DNA from: Schaalia radingae
GTDB lineage: Bacteria; Actinomycetota; Actinomycetes; Actinomycetales; Actinomycetaceae
DNA: 64,000 nt
Assembly: GCF_900106055.1 (NCBI RefSeq)
Contig: NZ_LT629792.1
Coordinates: 620,001-684,000 of the forward strand
Direction: 5' to 3'
The notes beneath the pieces are model-generated. The model did not search any database. It worked only from the letters and a program-made list of their open reading frames with translations, and had not been told where the DNA came from. Position numbers and translations under genes: made by a program. The stretch's first letter is position 1, and every line of letters begins with the position of its first letter. Positions 43,136 to 53,095 of the stretch are shown one piece after another.

Positions 43136-45010
43136 ATGGCTCGACAGCTTCGTTCAGCAACGTCGACTCAGGGACGCAACATGGCGGGCGCTCGCGCGCT
43201 GTGGCGCGCAACCGGAATGGGAGATTCTGACTTTGGCAAGCCGATCATTGCCGTCGTCAACTCCTTCACCCAGTTCGTTCCCGGCCACGTCCACCTCAAG
43301 GACATCGGCCAGCTGGTCGCTTCTGAGATTGAAAAATCCGGTGGCGTCGCCAAGGAATTCAACACGATCGCCGTTGATGATGGCATCGCTATGGGACACG
43401 GCGGCATGCTGTACTCCCTGCCGTCACGCGAAGTGATCGCGGATTCGGTCGAGTATATGGTGAACGCACACTGTGCCGATGCAATGGTGTGCATTTCCAA
43501 CTGTGACAAGATCACGCCCGGCATGCTGATCGCAGCGATGCGCCTCAACATTCCGACGGTCTTTGTATCCGGCGGTCCGATGGAAGCAGGCAAGAACATT
43601 CCTGAAGACGCCATTGTCGGACCGTCGCACAGCGGTCACGGCAACCTCATCACCGTCATGAACGCAACTGCCAACGATGCAGTCTCTGACGATGAGCTTG
43701 GCCAGATCGAACGTCTCGCGTGCCCGACGTGCGGTTCATGCTCGGGTATGTTCACTGCTAACTCGATGAACTCGCTGACTGAGGCACTCGGACTGTCCCT
43801 TCCCGGCAACGGCTCCACGCTGGCTACTCAGGTCGCGCGACGCGGATTGTTCGAGCGTGCCGGTCGTCTCGTCGTTGACTTGTGCCAGCGCTACTACAAC
43901 GACGAGGACGACTCTGTTCTCCCGCGATCTATTGCGACGAGGGATGCATTCTGGAACGCCATGAGCCTGGACATGGCGATGGGCGGATCTTCCAATACTG
44001 TGCTGCACTTGCTGGCAACTGCCGCTGAAGCAAAGGTCAATTTCACATTGTCGGATATTGCTGAGCTGGGGCGCACCGTACCGTGTCTGTCAAAAGTTGC
44101 GCCGAACCACAACGACTACCACATGGAAGATGTCCACCGCGCCGGCGGCATCCCGGCCATCCTAGGCGAGCTGGATCGTGGGGGCTTCCTGCGTCACACG
44201 GTGCACGCCATTCACTCCCCGTCCCTGGAGCAATGGCTGGCAGATTGGGATGTTCGAGGCGGGCACGCTACTGATGAAGCAATCGCCCTGTGGCACGCAG
44301 CTCCCGGCAACGTGCGCACCACCGAACCGTTCTCAACGTCCAATCAGTGGACTGAACTGGATCTAGATACTGTGGAAGGCTGCATTCGCGATGTCGAGCA
44401 TGCCTACACGGCCTCGGGTGGACTGACGGTGCTGACGGGCAACCTTGCTCCTGAGGGTGCCATCATTAAGGCCGCAGGTATCGATCCGTCCCTGTTCCAC
44501 TTTGAAGGAACGGCGCGGGTCATGGAGTCGCAGGAAGAGGCGATCGAGAAGATCCTGGACAAGACGGTGCGAGCCGGTGACGTCGTGGTGATCCGTTATG
44601 AGGGGCCCTCAGGTGGGCCGGGAATGCAGGAGATGCTTTATCCCACCTCGTTTATCAAGGGGCGCGGTCTGGGCAAGGAATGTGCGCTGATAACCGATGG
44701 CCGTTTCTCCGGTGGCACGTCCGGCATCTCGGTGGGACATATCTCCCCCGAGGCTGCTGCTGGCGGCTTGATCGGCTTGGTTGAGGATGGTGACCGGATC
44801 ATCATCGACGTCAACGAGGGAGTCCTGTCACTGGATGTGCCCGACGAGGAAATTGAGCGTCGCCGCGCCACGCAGGAACGCCGCGAGAATCCGTGGACGC
44901 CTGTCAATCGTGACCGTCAGGTCTCAGGCGCACTGAAGCTGTATGCCGCTACTGCGACCTCCGCATCGACGGGTGCGGCACGCGATATTTCCCTGATCAG
45001 ACGCAAGTAA
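43136..45010 (+). CDS. ilvD: Dihydroxy-acid dehydratase
   Basis: A 624-residue iron-sulfur dehydratase that converts 2,3-dihydroxy-isovalerate to 2-ketoisovalerate (and the isoleucine analogue), the step between IlvC and IlvE. The cluster cysteines are seen at C123 in [10 protein letters not shown] and C196 in [19 protein letters not shown]. The C-terminal [17 protein letters not shown] and [20 protein letters not shown] are diagnostic. The ATG at 43136 follows AGGAGGAGG. It lies apart from the ilvBNC block, which is common in actinobacteria. No attenuator-like RNA was seen directly upstream. Confidence 0.97.
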   Translation: MARQLRSATSTQGRNMAGARALWRATGMGDSDFGKPIIAVVNSFTQFVPGHVHLKDIGQLVASEIEKSGGVAKEFNTIAVDDGIAMGHGGMLYSLPSREVIADSVEYMVNAHCADAMVCISNCDKITPGMLIAAMRLNIPTVFVSGGPMEAGKNIPEDAIVGPSHSGHGNLITVMNATANDAVSDDELGQIERLACPTCGSCSGMFTANSMNSLTEALGLSLPGNGSTLATQVARRGLFERAGRLVVDLCQRYYNDEDDSVLPRSIATRDAFWNAMSLDMAMGGSSNTVLHLLATAAEAKVNFTLSDIAELGRTVPCLSKVAPNHNDYHMEDVHRAGGIPAILGELDRGGFLRHTVHAIHSPSLEQWLADWDVRGGHATDEAIALWHAAPGNVRTTEPFSTSNQWTELDLDTVEGCIRDVEHAYTASGGLTVLTGNLAPEGAIIKAAGIDPSLFHFEGTARVMESQEEAIEKILDKTVRAGDVVVIRYEGPSGGPGMQEMLYPTSFIKGRGLGKECALITDGRFSGGTSGISVGHISPEAAAGGLIGLVEDGDRIIIDVNEGVLSLDVPDEEIERRRATQERRENPWTPVNRDRQVSGALKLYAATATSASTGAARDISLIRRK

Positions 45011-45483
45011 TTCACGTACCTGCGAAGCGGGGGAGTGCTGTGCTGTGTTCTGCCCCGTCGAGAACGTTAATGTCACGTTTCTTCTCTCAAATGAAAGGAG
45101 AGCCGTGGCTTTTTCGTTATGGTTTTTATGTTTTTTTGTTTACTTTGAGATTCGTTTTTTTTCGAAACGTCGTCACAAGTGTCTGCCGGCACCAATCCTG
45201 ACGCTTCATTTGAGAGGAAAAAATATCGTCTGAGCCTCCCAAAAGTTGCGACAAATCGCGCAGTTTTTCGAGAATGGTTTCCATTTGTCTCTTGCTAGAG
45301 GTACTGCACAGCAAGAGGTGGTGTGTTTGGATGTGTGGAAGCATCTGAGGGTTGGGGGCTTATGAAGTGACTGTGACCTGCATCAATGCGAGTTTTAGAG
45401 ATGGTGATCTTTCTTTAGAATTTGGGTTTAACAGGGACAATCGTTTTCGGCTTGTGTTTGTTAGCTCATTGCTGATACCGTTA
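45011..45483. other. AT-rich intergenic stretch with an 11-bp inverted repeat
   Basis: No gene is supported. TCTCAAATGAA (45086-45096) and TTCATTTGAGA (45205-45215) are perfect inverted copies 108 bases apart and bracket a very T-rich segment. A small palindrome AATGGTTTCCATT lies at 45273-45285. The stretch is unlike its GC-rich neighbours and could be a small inserted element or a regulatory RNA leader. Confidence 0.45.
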
Positions 45484-45493
45484 CCGTTAACGG
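45484..45493 (+). promoter_or_regulatory. Candidate LacI-family operator of the fucosidase operon
   Basis: The perfect palindrome CCGTTAACGG lies about 55 bases before the binding-protein gene and is preceded by a second half-site ACCGTT. A symmetric site with this spacing is typical for LacI-family repressors. No such regulator is encoded next to this operon, so it would act from elsewhere. Confidence 0.55.
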
Positions 45494-45548
45494 AAAGTTT
45501 CTTTTGCTTTTCGGATTGGTCGAAGATGACAGTGTTAACAAAGGAGTA

Positions 45549-46769
45549 ATGATGAAGCGGATAGGCTCTGCAATCGGTGTGGCAGCATTGATCGGCGTGT
45601 TCGCCCTGACCGGGTGCGGTGGAGGGTCATCCTCCAACAGTGCGAATGCAATGTACACGTGGATCTCCAACGAATCTGACCGTGCACAGTGGCAGGCGTT
45701 CGTCGACGGTGTCAAAGAATCAGATCCCGAATTCAACCTCGAAATGGAAGGCCCGTCGTTCCAAGACTACTGGACAAAAGTCAAAACCCGAATGAGTGCT
45801 TCAGACGCACCATGCATTTTGACCACTCAGGCCGCACGCGCACAGGAGCTGAAGGAACTGCTCGCTCCCCTCGATGAGTTGGTCGCCAGCAATAACGTTG
45901 ATATGAGCGCCTACAACGAAGCAATGCTCAAGGGACTTACCGTTGATGGGAAGCTTCGCGCGATTCCTTATGACGCAGCGCCGCTGATCCTGTACTACAA
46001 CAAGGACCTGTTCGACCAGGCCGGTCTTGAACATCCAGGAAAGAACTACACGTGGGATCAGTTCGTTGCGGATGCAAAGGCATTGACGAATGGTGATGTC
46101 TATGGAGTGTCCATTCCGCCCATCTTCCAGACGCCAGCTTCGATTGTCTACGCCAATGGTGGGGCCGTCGTGGAAAACGGAGAGCTCAAGCTTACTGAGC
46201 AGACCACAGTCGATTCTATTCAGGACGTTTTTGACCTTGCCGCTAAACACAAAGTGATGAAAGCGCCGCTGGCTGCAGATGCTGAAGATATCCAACTACA
46301 GACCTTCCGTGCCGGCAAAGCTGCAATGATTATTGATGGCCCATGGGTTTATGACTCGCTCGTCAGCACCGAGGGACTGTCAGTAGGAATGGCAGTCGTT
46401 CCATCGCGCAGTGGAGAGTCGATTGGCATGGTGCAGGGATCAGGGTTCGGAATTTCTGAAAAATGCGCTGATAAAGAGACAGCCTTCCAGAACATCATGA
46501 AGATGACCACTCCGGATGTGATGCGCTATGTTGCTCGGTCGCACGGAAACGTTCCCGCCATTGACGCAGCATTCGACGGTTGGGCAGAAGGCAAGGATCC
46601 GAACGATGTCGAGATCGTCAAGTACATGACCGAAAATGCCAAGACCTACGAAACAACGGAGAACTGGCAGCAACTTGAAGTCGAGTTCACACAAAACGTA
46701 TCAAACGGCTACACCGGCGAGAAATCTGCACAGGAAATTCTCACTTCATTAGAGAACTCCATTAAGTAA
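45549..46769 (+). CDS. Carbohydrate ABC transporter substrate-binding lipoprotein (CUT1)
   Basis: A 406-residue extracellular solute-binding protein of family 1. AAGGAG precedes the ATG at 45549 (a second ATG follows directly). The signal peptide ends in lipobox LTGC and a Gly/Ser/Asn linker. The fold is seen in PAAP-type segments RAIPYDAAPLILYYNKDLFDQAG and YTWDQFVADAKALTNGD, then FRAGKAAMIIDGPWVYDSL. First gene of an operon with two permeases and an alpha-fucosidase, so a fucosylated oligosaccharide is a good guess for the ligand, but not shown by the sequence. Confidence 0.93.
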   Translation: MMKRIGSAIGVAALIGVFALTGCGGGSSSNSANAMYTWISNESDRAQWQAFVDGVKESDPEFNLEMEGPSFQDYWTKVKTRMSASDAPCILTTQAARAQELKELLAPLDELVASNNVDMSAYNEAMLKGLTVDGKLRAIPYDAAPLILYYNKDLFDQAGLEHPGKNYTWDQFVADAKALTNGDVYGVSIPPIFQTPASIVYANGGAVVENGELKLTEQTTVDSIQDVFDLAAKHKVMKAPLAADAEDIQLQTFRAGKAAMIIDGPWVYDSLVSTEGLSVGMAVVPSRSGESIGMVQGSGFGISEKCADKETAFQNIMKMTTPDVMRYVARSHGNVPAIDAAFDGWAEGKDPNDVEIVKYMTENAKTYETTENWQQLEVEFTQNVSNGYTGEKSAQEILTSLENSIK

Positions 46770-46780
46770 CGGGTAGATTC

Positions 46781-47707
46781 ATGGCTACTCAACTCACAAA
46801 GACTCGGGTCCCTGCCAAGGTCCCGAAGGGAACATCACGGTGGGATCCAAAGGCGTTTCCGTATCTGGCGCCTGGAATGACGGGGTTCTTCCTCTTCATC
46901 GTTCTGCCTTTGGTGTTCTCGCTGATTATCTCGCTTTTTGACTGGCAGCTTTACGGTTCTCCCACCTTCGTTGGTGTCAGCAACTACGTGAATCTGCTCA
47001 ATGGGTCAGATCCTGCATTCTTTCGGGTCCTGTTGAATACGGCGATCTTCGCCATTTTCTACACGACTCTTAACCTGATTGTCTCCACACTAGTGGCCGT
47101 ATGGCTCCAGAGTGTGGGAGGCCGTCTGGCAGGTTTCTTCCGCGTCATCTTCTTTATTCCCGTTGTGACACCGATGGTGGCCAACGCACTGGTGTGGCGC
47201 CTGATGCTGGATGAACATGGGGTGGTGAACTCCTTCCTGGGGGTTCTCGGAATCTCCGGACCGGCATGGCTCGCGTCCGAAACCTGGGCAATGGTTGCAC
47301 TTGTCATGATGTCGTTGTGGCAGGTCGTGGGATACAACATCGTGGTTCTCGGTGCGGGGCTGAACAACATCAACCCCTCGGTGCTGGAGGCCGCTCGCGT
47401 GGACGGTACGGGGCCTGTCCAACGCTTCACGAAAGTGATCTTCCCGCTACTGTCGCCGGCACTGTTTTTCTGTACTGTCATGACGCTCATCGGTGCGTTC
47501 AAGATTTTCGCTCAGCCATACATGCTGACTAAGGGCGGGCCTGGAAACTCAACCACAACGATTGTCCTTTACCTGTACAACCAGGGATTCAGCTACGACA
47601 AGTTGGGATACGCCTCAGCTATTGCCTGGGTCCTCTTCGTCATCGTCATGTTGATTACCGCTGTGCAGTTTGCGGGACAGAAAAAGTGGGTGAATTATGA
47701 TCAGTGA
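46781..47707 (+). CDS. CUT1 sugar ABC permease, MalF-like
   Basis: A 308-residue permease with about six membrane helices and the inner-membrane EAA loop LEAARVDGTGPVQRFTKVIFPLL. The N-terminus is a short cytoplasmic basic segment, then PYLAPGMTGFFLFIVLPLVFS. It begins 11 bases after the binding-protein gene and overlaps the next permease by 11 bases. It pairs with that MalG-like subunit. The ATPase is missing from the operon; CUT1 importers in Gram-positive bacteria commonly share one MsmK-type ATPase encoded elsewhere. Confidence 0.93.
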   Translation: MATQLTKTRVPAKVPKGTSRWDPKAFPYLAPGMTGFFLFIVLPLVFSLIISLFDWQLYGSPTFVGVSNYVNLLNGSDPAFFRVLLNTAIFAIFYTTLNLIVSTLVAVWLQSVGGRLAGFFRVIFFIPVVTPMVANALVWRLMLDEHGVVNSFLGVLGISGPAWLASETWAMVALVMMSLWQVVGYNIVVLGAGLNNINPSVLEAARVDGTGPVQRFTKVIFPLLSPALFFCTVMTLIGAFKIFAQPYMLTKGGPGNSTTTIVLYLYNQGFSYDKLGYASAIAWVLFVIVMLITAVQFAGQKKWVNYDQ

Positions 47708-48548
47708 GAAGCGCATGACTATCGGCAGGGTACGCATCAGCAGGATTGTTTCGATCATCTGTCTGTTTATCGTCGGTGCAATCTTTGTTTTCCCGTTTAT
47801 CTGGATGTTCGCGAGCGCCCTCAAACCTACTGCTGAAATATTCAGCTCTGGAGGATCGCTGTTCGGCTCACGAATCGCATGGGAGAACTTTTCGCTGGTC
47901 TTCACGGCAGTGCCATTCCTGCGGATTATTCTGAACACCTTCTTTGTTGCAGGTATTGGTGCTCTGATCGCATGCACAGTATCGGTGCTGTCCGCTTACG
48001 CGTTTTCACGCATCGAATTCAAAGGTCGCTTTCAGTTGTTCGCCGCATACCTAGCGACGCTGGTACTGCCTATGGAGGTTCTGGTTATCCCTCTGTATAT
48101 TGGTGCCAATCAGCTGGGATTAGTCGATACTTACGTGGCGCTGATTATGCCGTTCGCATTCGGAGCGTTCGGAACCTTCATGCTGCGTCAGTTTCTCCTC
48201 TCCCTTCCTCGTGACTACGAGGAAGCTGCGAGGATCGACGGAGCCGGACAACTGCGAATCCTCGTGTCGGTGATTGTGCCGCTGTTGAGGGGTCCACTGT
48301 CAATTGTGGCCGCTTTCGCATTCATTGACTACTGGAACAACTTCCTGTGGCCATTGATCGTCATCAACAGTTCGGACAAGGCCACGATCCCACTGGGCCT
48401 CCAGATGTTCAGCGGCGAACGCGGAACGGACTGGGGTGCGCTCATGGCGGCGGCCAGTGTGTCGGTGCTCGCATCGCTGGTGATCGTCATCGTGATGCAA
48501 AAGCAGCTGGCACGCGGAATTAACTTGGGCGGCTTCGGCGGCCGATAG
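47697..48548 (+). CDS. CUT1 sugar ABC permease, MalG-like
   Basis: A 283-residue permease, six helices, with EAA loop YEEAARIDGAGQLRILVSVIVPLL. The segment IWMFASALKPTAEIFSSGGSLFG at the N-terminus and the C-terminal motif LARGINLGGFGGR are typical for MalG homologues. The ATG at 47697 lies within the end of the upstream gene. It is followed 14 bases later by the fucosidase gene, whose ribosome binding site overlaps its stop. Together with the MalF-like partner it forms the channel for the sugar captured by the lipoprotein. Confidence 0.93.
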   Translation: MISEKRMTIGRVRISRIVSIICLFIVGAIFVFPFIWMFASALKPTAEIFSSGGSLFGSRIAWENFSLVFTAVPFLRIILNTFFVAGIGALIACTVSVLSAYAFSRIEFKGRFQLFAAYLATLVLPMEVLVIPLYIGANQLGLVDTYVALIMPFAFGAFGTFMLRQFLLSLPRDYEEAARIDGAGQLRILVSVIVPLLRGPLSIVAAFAFIDYWNNFLWPLIVINSSDKATIPLGLQMFSGERGTDWGALMAAASVSVLASLVIVIVMQKQLARGINLGGFGGR

Positions 48549-48562
48549 GAGAGATACTCATA

Positions 48563-49906
48563 ATGTCAGGAAAGGACAACATGGACTGGTCAGATCTGGA
48601 GCGGCCCACACCGCAGTGGTTCAAGAACGCCAAGCTTGGCATTTTCGTTCACTGGGGGGTGTATTCACTTCCCGCATGGGCGGAGCCCACGGCAGAACTG
48701 GGAACTGTCGAGGATCCACTGGAGTGGTTCACCCACAATCCCTACGCGGAGTGGTACTACAACACGATCCGTATCCCCGGCTCGCCTGCAGCTGAACACC
48801 ACAGGAAGGAGTGGGGCGGCTGTGACTATGACGACCTGCTGGATCAGTGGCACATGGACTCTTTTGACGCCTCCGAACTAATGGAGCTGTTCAAGGAATC
48901 AGGCGCTGACTACGTCGTACTGACGACCAAACATCACGACGGCATCACCTTATGGGACGCTGTGGGGACAGGAGACCGCAACACGGTTAAGCGCGGACCG
49001 CACCAGGATCTGGTCGGAGCCTACGCTGACGCTGCACGCAAGGCCGGATTGCGATTCGGCACATACTATTCCGGTGGCCTTGACTGGCATGTGCGACCAT
49101 TCCCGCCTCATACGACACACGAATCAGTCAACGAAGGGGATCGTCCTCGTGATGAGGAATACGCCAAGTACGCGGCCGCGCATATTGATGAGCTGGTTGA
49201 GCGCTACCATCCGGACGTGCTGTGGAACGACATCAACTATCCCGATGCGGCAAAGAACACGACCGAACCATACGGACTTGGTCAGCTTTTTGCCCGCTAC
49301 TACGAAGCCTGCCCTGAAGGCGTCGTCAATGACAGGTGGAAGGTGCCGCACTGCGACTATGTCACCAGCGAGTATCAGATGAACCTTGACAATGAGGACC
49401 TGGGTATCTGGGAAAACTGCCGCGGACTCGGATTGTCATTCGGTTACAACCAGGTTGAAGGCCCTGAAAACGGACCGCATCCGCGTACCTTGCTGCACAC
49501 GATCGTTGACGCAGCAGTGCGTGACGGACGAATCCTGCTTGGCGTTGGCCCCAAGGCGGACGGAACCATTCCCGAGTGGCAGGCAGATTCACTGCGGGCG
49601 ATCGGCCGATGGATGCAGGTTGCACATCCGATACTGGCTGGAATTGACCATCGTGGATCGGCGACTGCGTCCGCGTCTGATGGTGCATGGGCAGAAGTGG
49701 GATCAGACGGAACCACCGAGTTCCTCTTCGCTGCTCCGGAAGATCCGACAGTGGACAGCGCCGAATTCGATGTCGAGCTGACTGACGCTTCAGTCGCAAC
49801 GGTTGTCCCGGTCCAGGGAGTACGCGTGGATCAGGACGGCACATGCCTGCACATTTCGTGCGAGGCGGGCTGGGCAGGGCCGGCGATTATTGAATTGAGC
49901 AAGTAG
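48563..49906 (+). CDS. Alpha-L-fucosidase, glycoside hydrolase family 29
   Basis: A 447-residue GH29 enzyme that removes terminal alpha-linked L-fucose. The catalytic nucleophile is probably D223 in DVLWNDINYP. Further family marks are LGIFVHWGVYSLPAW, YVVLTTKHHDGITLWD and FGTYYSGGLDWH. The C-terminal 80 residues form a beta-domain. No signal peptide is present, so it should act in the cytoplasm on imported oligosaccharide, consistent with the ABC importer it follows. A strong terminator lies after the stop. The released fucose would need further enzymes that are not evident here. Confidence 0.92.
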   Translation: MSGKDNMDWSDLERPTPQWFKNAKLGIFVHWGVYSLPAWAEPTAELGTVEDPLEWFTHNPYAEWYYNTIRIPGSPAAEHHRKEWGGCDYDDLLDQWHMDSFDASELMELFKESGADYVVLTTKHHDGITLWDAVGTGDRNTVKRGPHQDLVGAYADAARKAGLRFGTYYSGGLDWHVRPFPPHTTHESVNEGDRPRDEEYAKYAAAHIDELVERYHPDVLWNDINYPDAAKNTTEPYGLGQLFARYYEACPEGVVNDRWKVPHCDYVTSEYQMNLDNEDLGIWENCRGLGLSFGYNQVEGPENGPHPRTLLHTIVDAAVRDGRILLGVGPKADGTIPEWQADSLRAIGRWMQVAHPILAGIDHRGSATASASDGAWAEVGSDGTTEFLFAAPEDPTVDSAEFDVELTDASVATVVPVQGVRVDQDGTCLHISCEAGWAGPAIIELSK

Positions 49907-49946
49907 CGCCTACCGCTCCGCTGCAGCGAATAGTTGCACTGCGCAC

Positions 49947-49981
49947 TGAGGGGGGAAGGAACAGCTGTTCCTTCCCCCTCA
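49947..49981. terminator. Strong hairpin terminator after the fucosidase gene
   Basis: A near-perfect palindrome built from GGGGGGAAGGAACAG and CTGTTCCTTCCCCC, flanked by TGA and TCA, forms a long stem between the fucosidase and the convergent decayed gene. It has no long T-run but is very stable. Confidence 0.8.
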
Positions 49982-50006
49982 ACGCGTGAGGAACTCACAT
50001 CACGCT

Positions 50007-51061
50007 CTACCGATCGGCATGGCGACGGCGATTCGCCGACACTCCCATCACAAGAAGAGCGAAGAGACTGCTCAGCATCAGCAGGGAAGCAGTGTGCGCT
50101 CCCGTTTGTGCCAGCCCTGAAGCAGAGCCGTGCGACGACGTGATGCGACCAGTCGGATCAGACGCTGACGTCTGGCCGGCGCCGGGGGTGTTGACAGTCA
50201 AAGTCACAGGCACGTCACGGCTCTCCGTTTTGACGCCGTCACCCAAAGCCAATGCGTTCAGACGATCCCTGTTTTCCCTTGACCCGCAGCCAGAACGGTG
50301 TGACCAGCTAGAATCTCTTCCGTAGTGAGGCTCTGCGCAGTTTTGACCACGCGATGATCAGAATCGAGCCAGACTTCCACCGCGTCAGGATAGTTTTGCA
50401 GCGATGTTGAACCGCGTTGGTAATCACCCCATCGAGAGGTGTAGACAGTGATTGCATCGGAAGCAAGAGCCTGCGTGTTGACTGAAGAAATCGGTGCCGT
50501 CCAGTCCGAGGCAGAGACACTGCCCTTCAGTGTGACGTCGGTGATGGAGGCTAGCTTGTTGTGATCCATCACCAAGGACATTGCAGGCGCACCGGGAAGC
50601 GAGCTCTTGACGATTCCTTCAGAAGGATCCACACCCATGCCACGGGAAGATCCGGAGTTGTTGATGTCAAAGGCATCGCCATTTACTGCTGCCTTGATGT
50701 CATCTGTTACTTGAGACATTTCAACCAGGGTGGCCGTGTCGGCGGCAATACCTGAATCGAGGTAGTCCAGTGATACCTCAGGATTGATCAAGTCGACGTC
50801 GAGAACTGCGCCCTGCTGCCACCCTCGTGGTTAAAGGCGCTCGAACTCAGTCAGCATGATTCCCGGTCCAACCTGTGTTTCTTCCTGTCGGATCACGCTG
50901 GCTTGACCGCTCATTGTCAGGTCAAGGTATCCGGATGCCGCAGCATCTGCGGAAGATTCGGCATACGCAGCGAAAATCGGATGGGAGCCGATCCCGATCC
51001 CTGCGATCGCCAACATCGACGCAAGCAACATGGTTGCCACGCGTGATGCATTTCGGAGCAT
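50007..51061 (-). pseudogene. Decayed LAxTG-anchored protein with phosphodiester glycosidase-type domain
   Basis: Three pieces on the minus strand make one broken gene. The 5' part starts at ATG 51061 with a signal peptide and reads to an in-frame TAA at 50833-50831 (after MLTEFERL). The same frame continues PRGWQQGAVLDVDLINPEVS and NGDAFDINNSGSSRGMGVDP, matching the start of the NAGPA/phosphodiester glycosidase domain. Near 50266-50277, in GGGAAAACAGGG, the frame shifts, and the next frame reads LNALALGDGVKTESRDVPVTL and ends with the sorting signal LAQTG, a hydrophobic helix and RRRHAD. The second half of the glycosidase domain seems to be missing. With a stop, a shift and a deletion it is probably dead. 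Confidence 0.75.
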
Positions 51062-51204
51062 CTTCTTGATTCTTCCTCTTACATAGCCGTGAAGCTTGCC
51101 GGAAAATTGCGCACGGCTCGATAGCGGCAACGTATTCGTGAATAAGGTCGCGTACTGTGCTGATGGGCAATAGTGCTGGCGCTGAATGTGAAGCTGCGCA
51201 GCGG

Positions 51205-51426
51205 TCAACCATCGTGGCGGGCTTCAATAATCACCATGGCACCTGATCGCGGTCGTAAGGTGATCGGACCGTGACGGGAAAGTGACGCCCTATCCAACTC
51301 ATCCGCGGTGATGTCAAGCGGAACGGCAGCGATAGCTTCGAACTGAAGTGTTCTGGTTGTGTTCTTACCGGTTGCTGGTTGAAATGCACACCTGTTGATA
51401 CAGGACAACGCCCAAGACTGAACCAA
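51205..51426 (-). pseudogene. Possible C-terminal fragment of a lost enzyme gene
   Basis: A 73-residue frame whose last part, AVPLDITADELDRASLSRHG then PITLRPRSGAMVIIEARHDG, has the look of the closing beta-sandwich of a glycoside hydrolase. There is no convincing start or ribosome binding site, and the sequence upstream (to the right) does not continue as a gene. It is most likely a gene remnant next to the decayed surface protein, but the match is weak. Confidence 0.3.
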
Positions 51427-52144
51427 GGGATATATGAGAACACCAGGAGCTTGGAATCATAAGGTAACGAGCCCACACGACCTAATGAAATTGTGAAACC
51501 TGCTTCAGCATTCTCGCGCCAGCCCGACCGCCCGCCCTCATCGCCATTACTCTTAGTGATGTGAATAGCGATCGTTCCAGTTCGGTCGAGCTACCGGAGA
51601 CTTGGCGGGCATGCTGGTGGCCAATCTACAATCTGTTGCGGCGATGGGGATGCCAAGCTGCGCCCTACTAGCGCGAGATGCGTTCGTGATAAATTGTTTG
51701 TTAAGAACTACGGAGTATTTATACGAAGGCTTCTGGGGCTGATGGGTGCGAAAAATAGGGCCTGCTGCCTGGCGTGCCGGCTGAAATGTTGCCCAAAACC
51801 AAGCTGTCAGGCTGATGAGATGTACTGAAAATCTGCGACGCTCCTAGAGGCTGCTCTCCTGCGACGACGTGGCCACGCGCAGACATCCGACACGTGCTTT
51901 CGACCTAGGTGCAGCGCCGGTCTAAGTCAGACACAGCACAATGAACTGTGGCTGTTAGCCGGCAACTACCTAGGCGCGCACTTGCTGTGGTTCTTTGCCG
52001 TGTTTGGGACTGATTCGTTTAGTCGCAAAATCGTCAGTTAGGCAGGAAGATCAGCAATGAACAACTTAAGTCCCTCGGCTGGAGACTTCAGAACAAGAAG
52101 TGGAACCAGGCCCACGACACTTGACAATCTTGCTTGCTTCGTTC
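51427..52144. other. Degenerate intergenic stretch
   Basis: About 700 bases with many stops in all frames and no gene I can support. It lies beside a pseudogene and at the border of the second AT-rich island, so it may be a decayed coding region. No tRNA, repeat array or insertion sequence end was recognised. Confidence 0.5.
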
Positions 52145-53095
52145 CTATTGCCCGCCCATTCCTGTTGTTGCGAATCCTTTGACAATCTGACGTTGGAAAA
52201 TCATAAATACGATGACAAGAGGCAAGGCGCCTATGACAGCACTAGCCATCCCCTGAGCGTATTGCACGCCATAGGCGTTCTTGACAGTACCCAGACCAAC
52301 GGGGATCGTCATGAGGTCAGGCGAGTTCGTAATGATAAATGGCCAAAGGAAATTGTTCCAGCATCCAATAAAAACAAAGATGGCCACGGCTACAACAATC
52401 GAGCGAGATAGCGGAAGAACCACAGAAGTGAGAATCTTGAAGTTCGAGGCACCATCTAGACGGGCAGCTTCCTCTAGCTCTACGGGCAGCTGATCGAAGA
52501 AGTTCTTCATCACGATAACCATTAACGGTGCCACCACTTGTGGCAACGCAACACCTGCCAAGGTGTCTGACAGTCGCATAAACCTCATCTGTTCGAATAG
52601 CGGAACAATGAGGATCTGTGGCGGAACCATGATCGCAGCAACTGTCAACGCGAAGAATATCTTTCTACCCGGAAAGTCATGACGAGAAAACACGTACGCT
52701 GCTGGAACAGAAACAAGAAGCGTAATGAGGGTGACGGCTGCAGAAACGATGAAGGAATTCCACAACCATAATGGAATATCACCTGCTTTAAACACCGCTA
52801 TGTAGTTTTCAAAAGTCCATCCTTGCGAAGGCCAGAACTGAAGGGGTGCCGCAGAGGCATCGGTTTCCTTTTTGAAAGACATCTGAAGCGCAAAAAGAAT
52901 TGGTATGGCCCATGCCAAAGCGGCAATTGCTAGTGCTGCAAAAGCAGAAATTTGCGCTGCCGCAGAATTTCCCAGTGTTAAGGAACGCGCCTTAGAGTTT
53001 TCAGAAGACTTAACCAAGCGGGGAGAACGACGCGTCGATGACGTCTGAGATAAATCGTTCATACCAATTTTGTTAGCAGTTTGGGTAGTGCTCAT
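52145..53095 (-). CDS. CUT1 sugar ABC permease, MalG-like (second system)
   Basis: A 316-residue permease with six helices and EAA loop LEEAARLDGASNFKILTSVVLPL. It has an unusually long cytoplasmic N-terminus of about 45 residues (Ser/Thr/Arg/Lys-rich) before the first helix. The C-terminus IVKGFATTGMGGQ is typical. Its start overlaps the stop of the MalF-like gene by 4 bp. It is the last gene of the operon; the 3' side is the degenerate stretch near 52.1 kb. Lower GC than the ilv and mo genes. Confidence 0.92.
   Translation of the reverse strand: MSTTQTANKIGMNDLSQTSSTRRSPRLVKSSENSKARSLTLGNSAAAQISAFAALAIAALAWAIPILFALQMSFKKETDASAAPLQFWPSQGWTFENYIAVFKAGDIPLWLWNSFIVSAAVTLITLLVSVPAAYVFSRHDFPGRKIFFALTVAAIMVPPQILIVPLFEQMRFMRLSDTLAGVALPQVVAPLMVIVMKNFFDQLPVELEEAARLDGASNFKILTSVVLPLSRSIVVAVAIFVFIGCWNNFLWPFIITNSPDLMTIPVGLGTVKNAYGVQYAQGMASAVIGALPLVIVFMIFQRQIVKGFATTGMGGQ

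Noticed and set aside
45045..45233. A 62-codon Phe-rich frame after ilvD
   Set aside because: It is only a T-rich DNA segment read as Phe and Leu codons; no ribosome binding site or family match.
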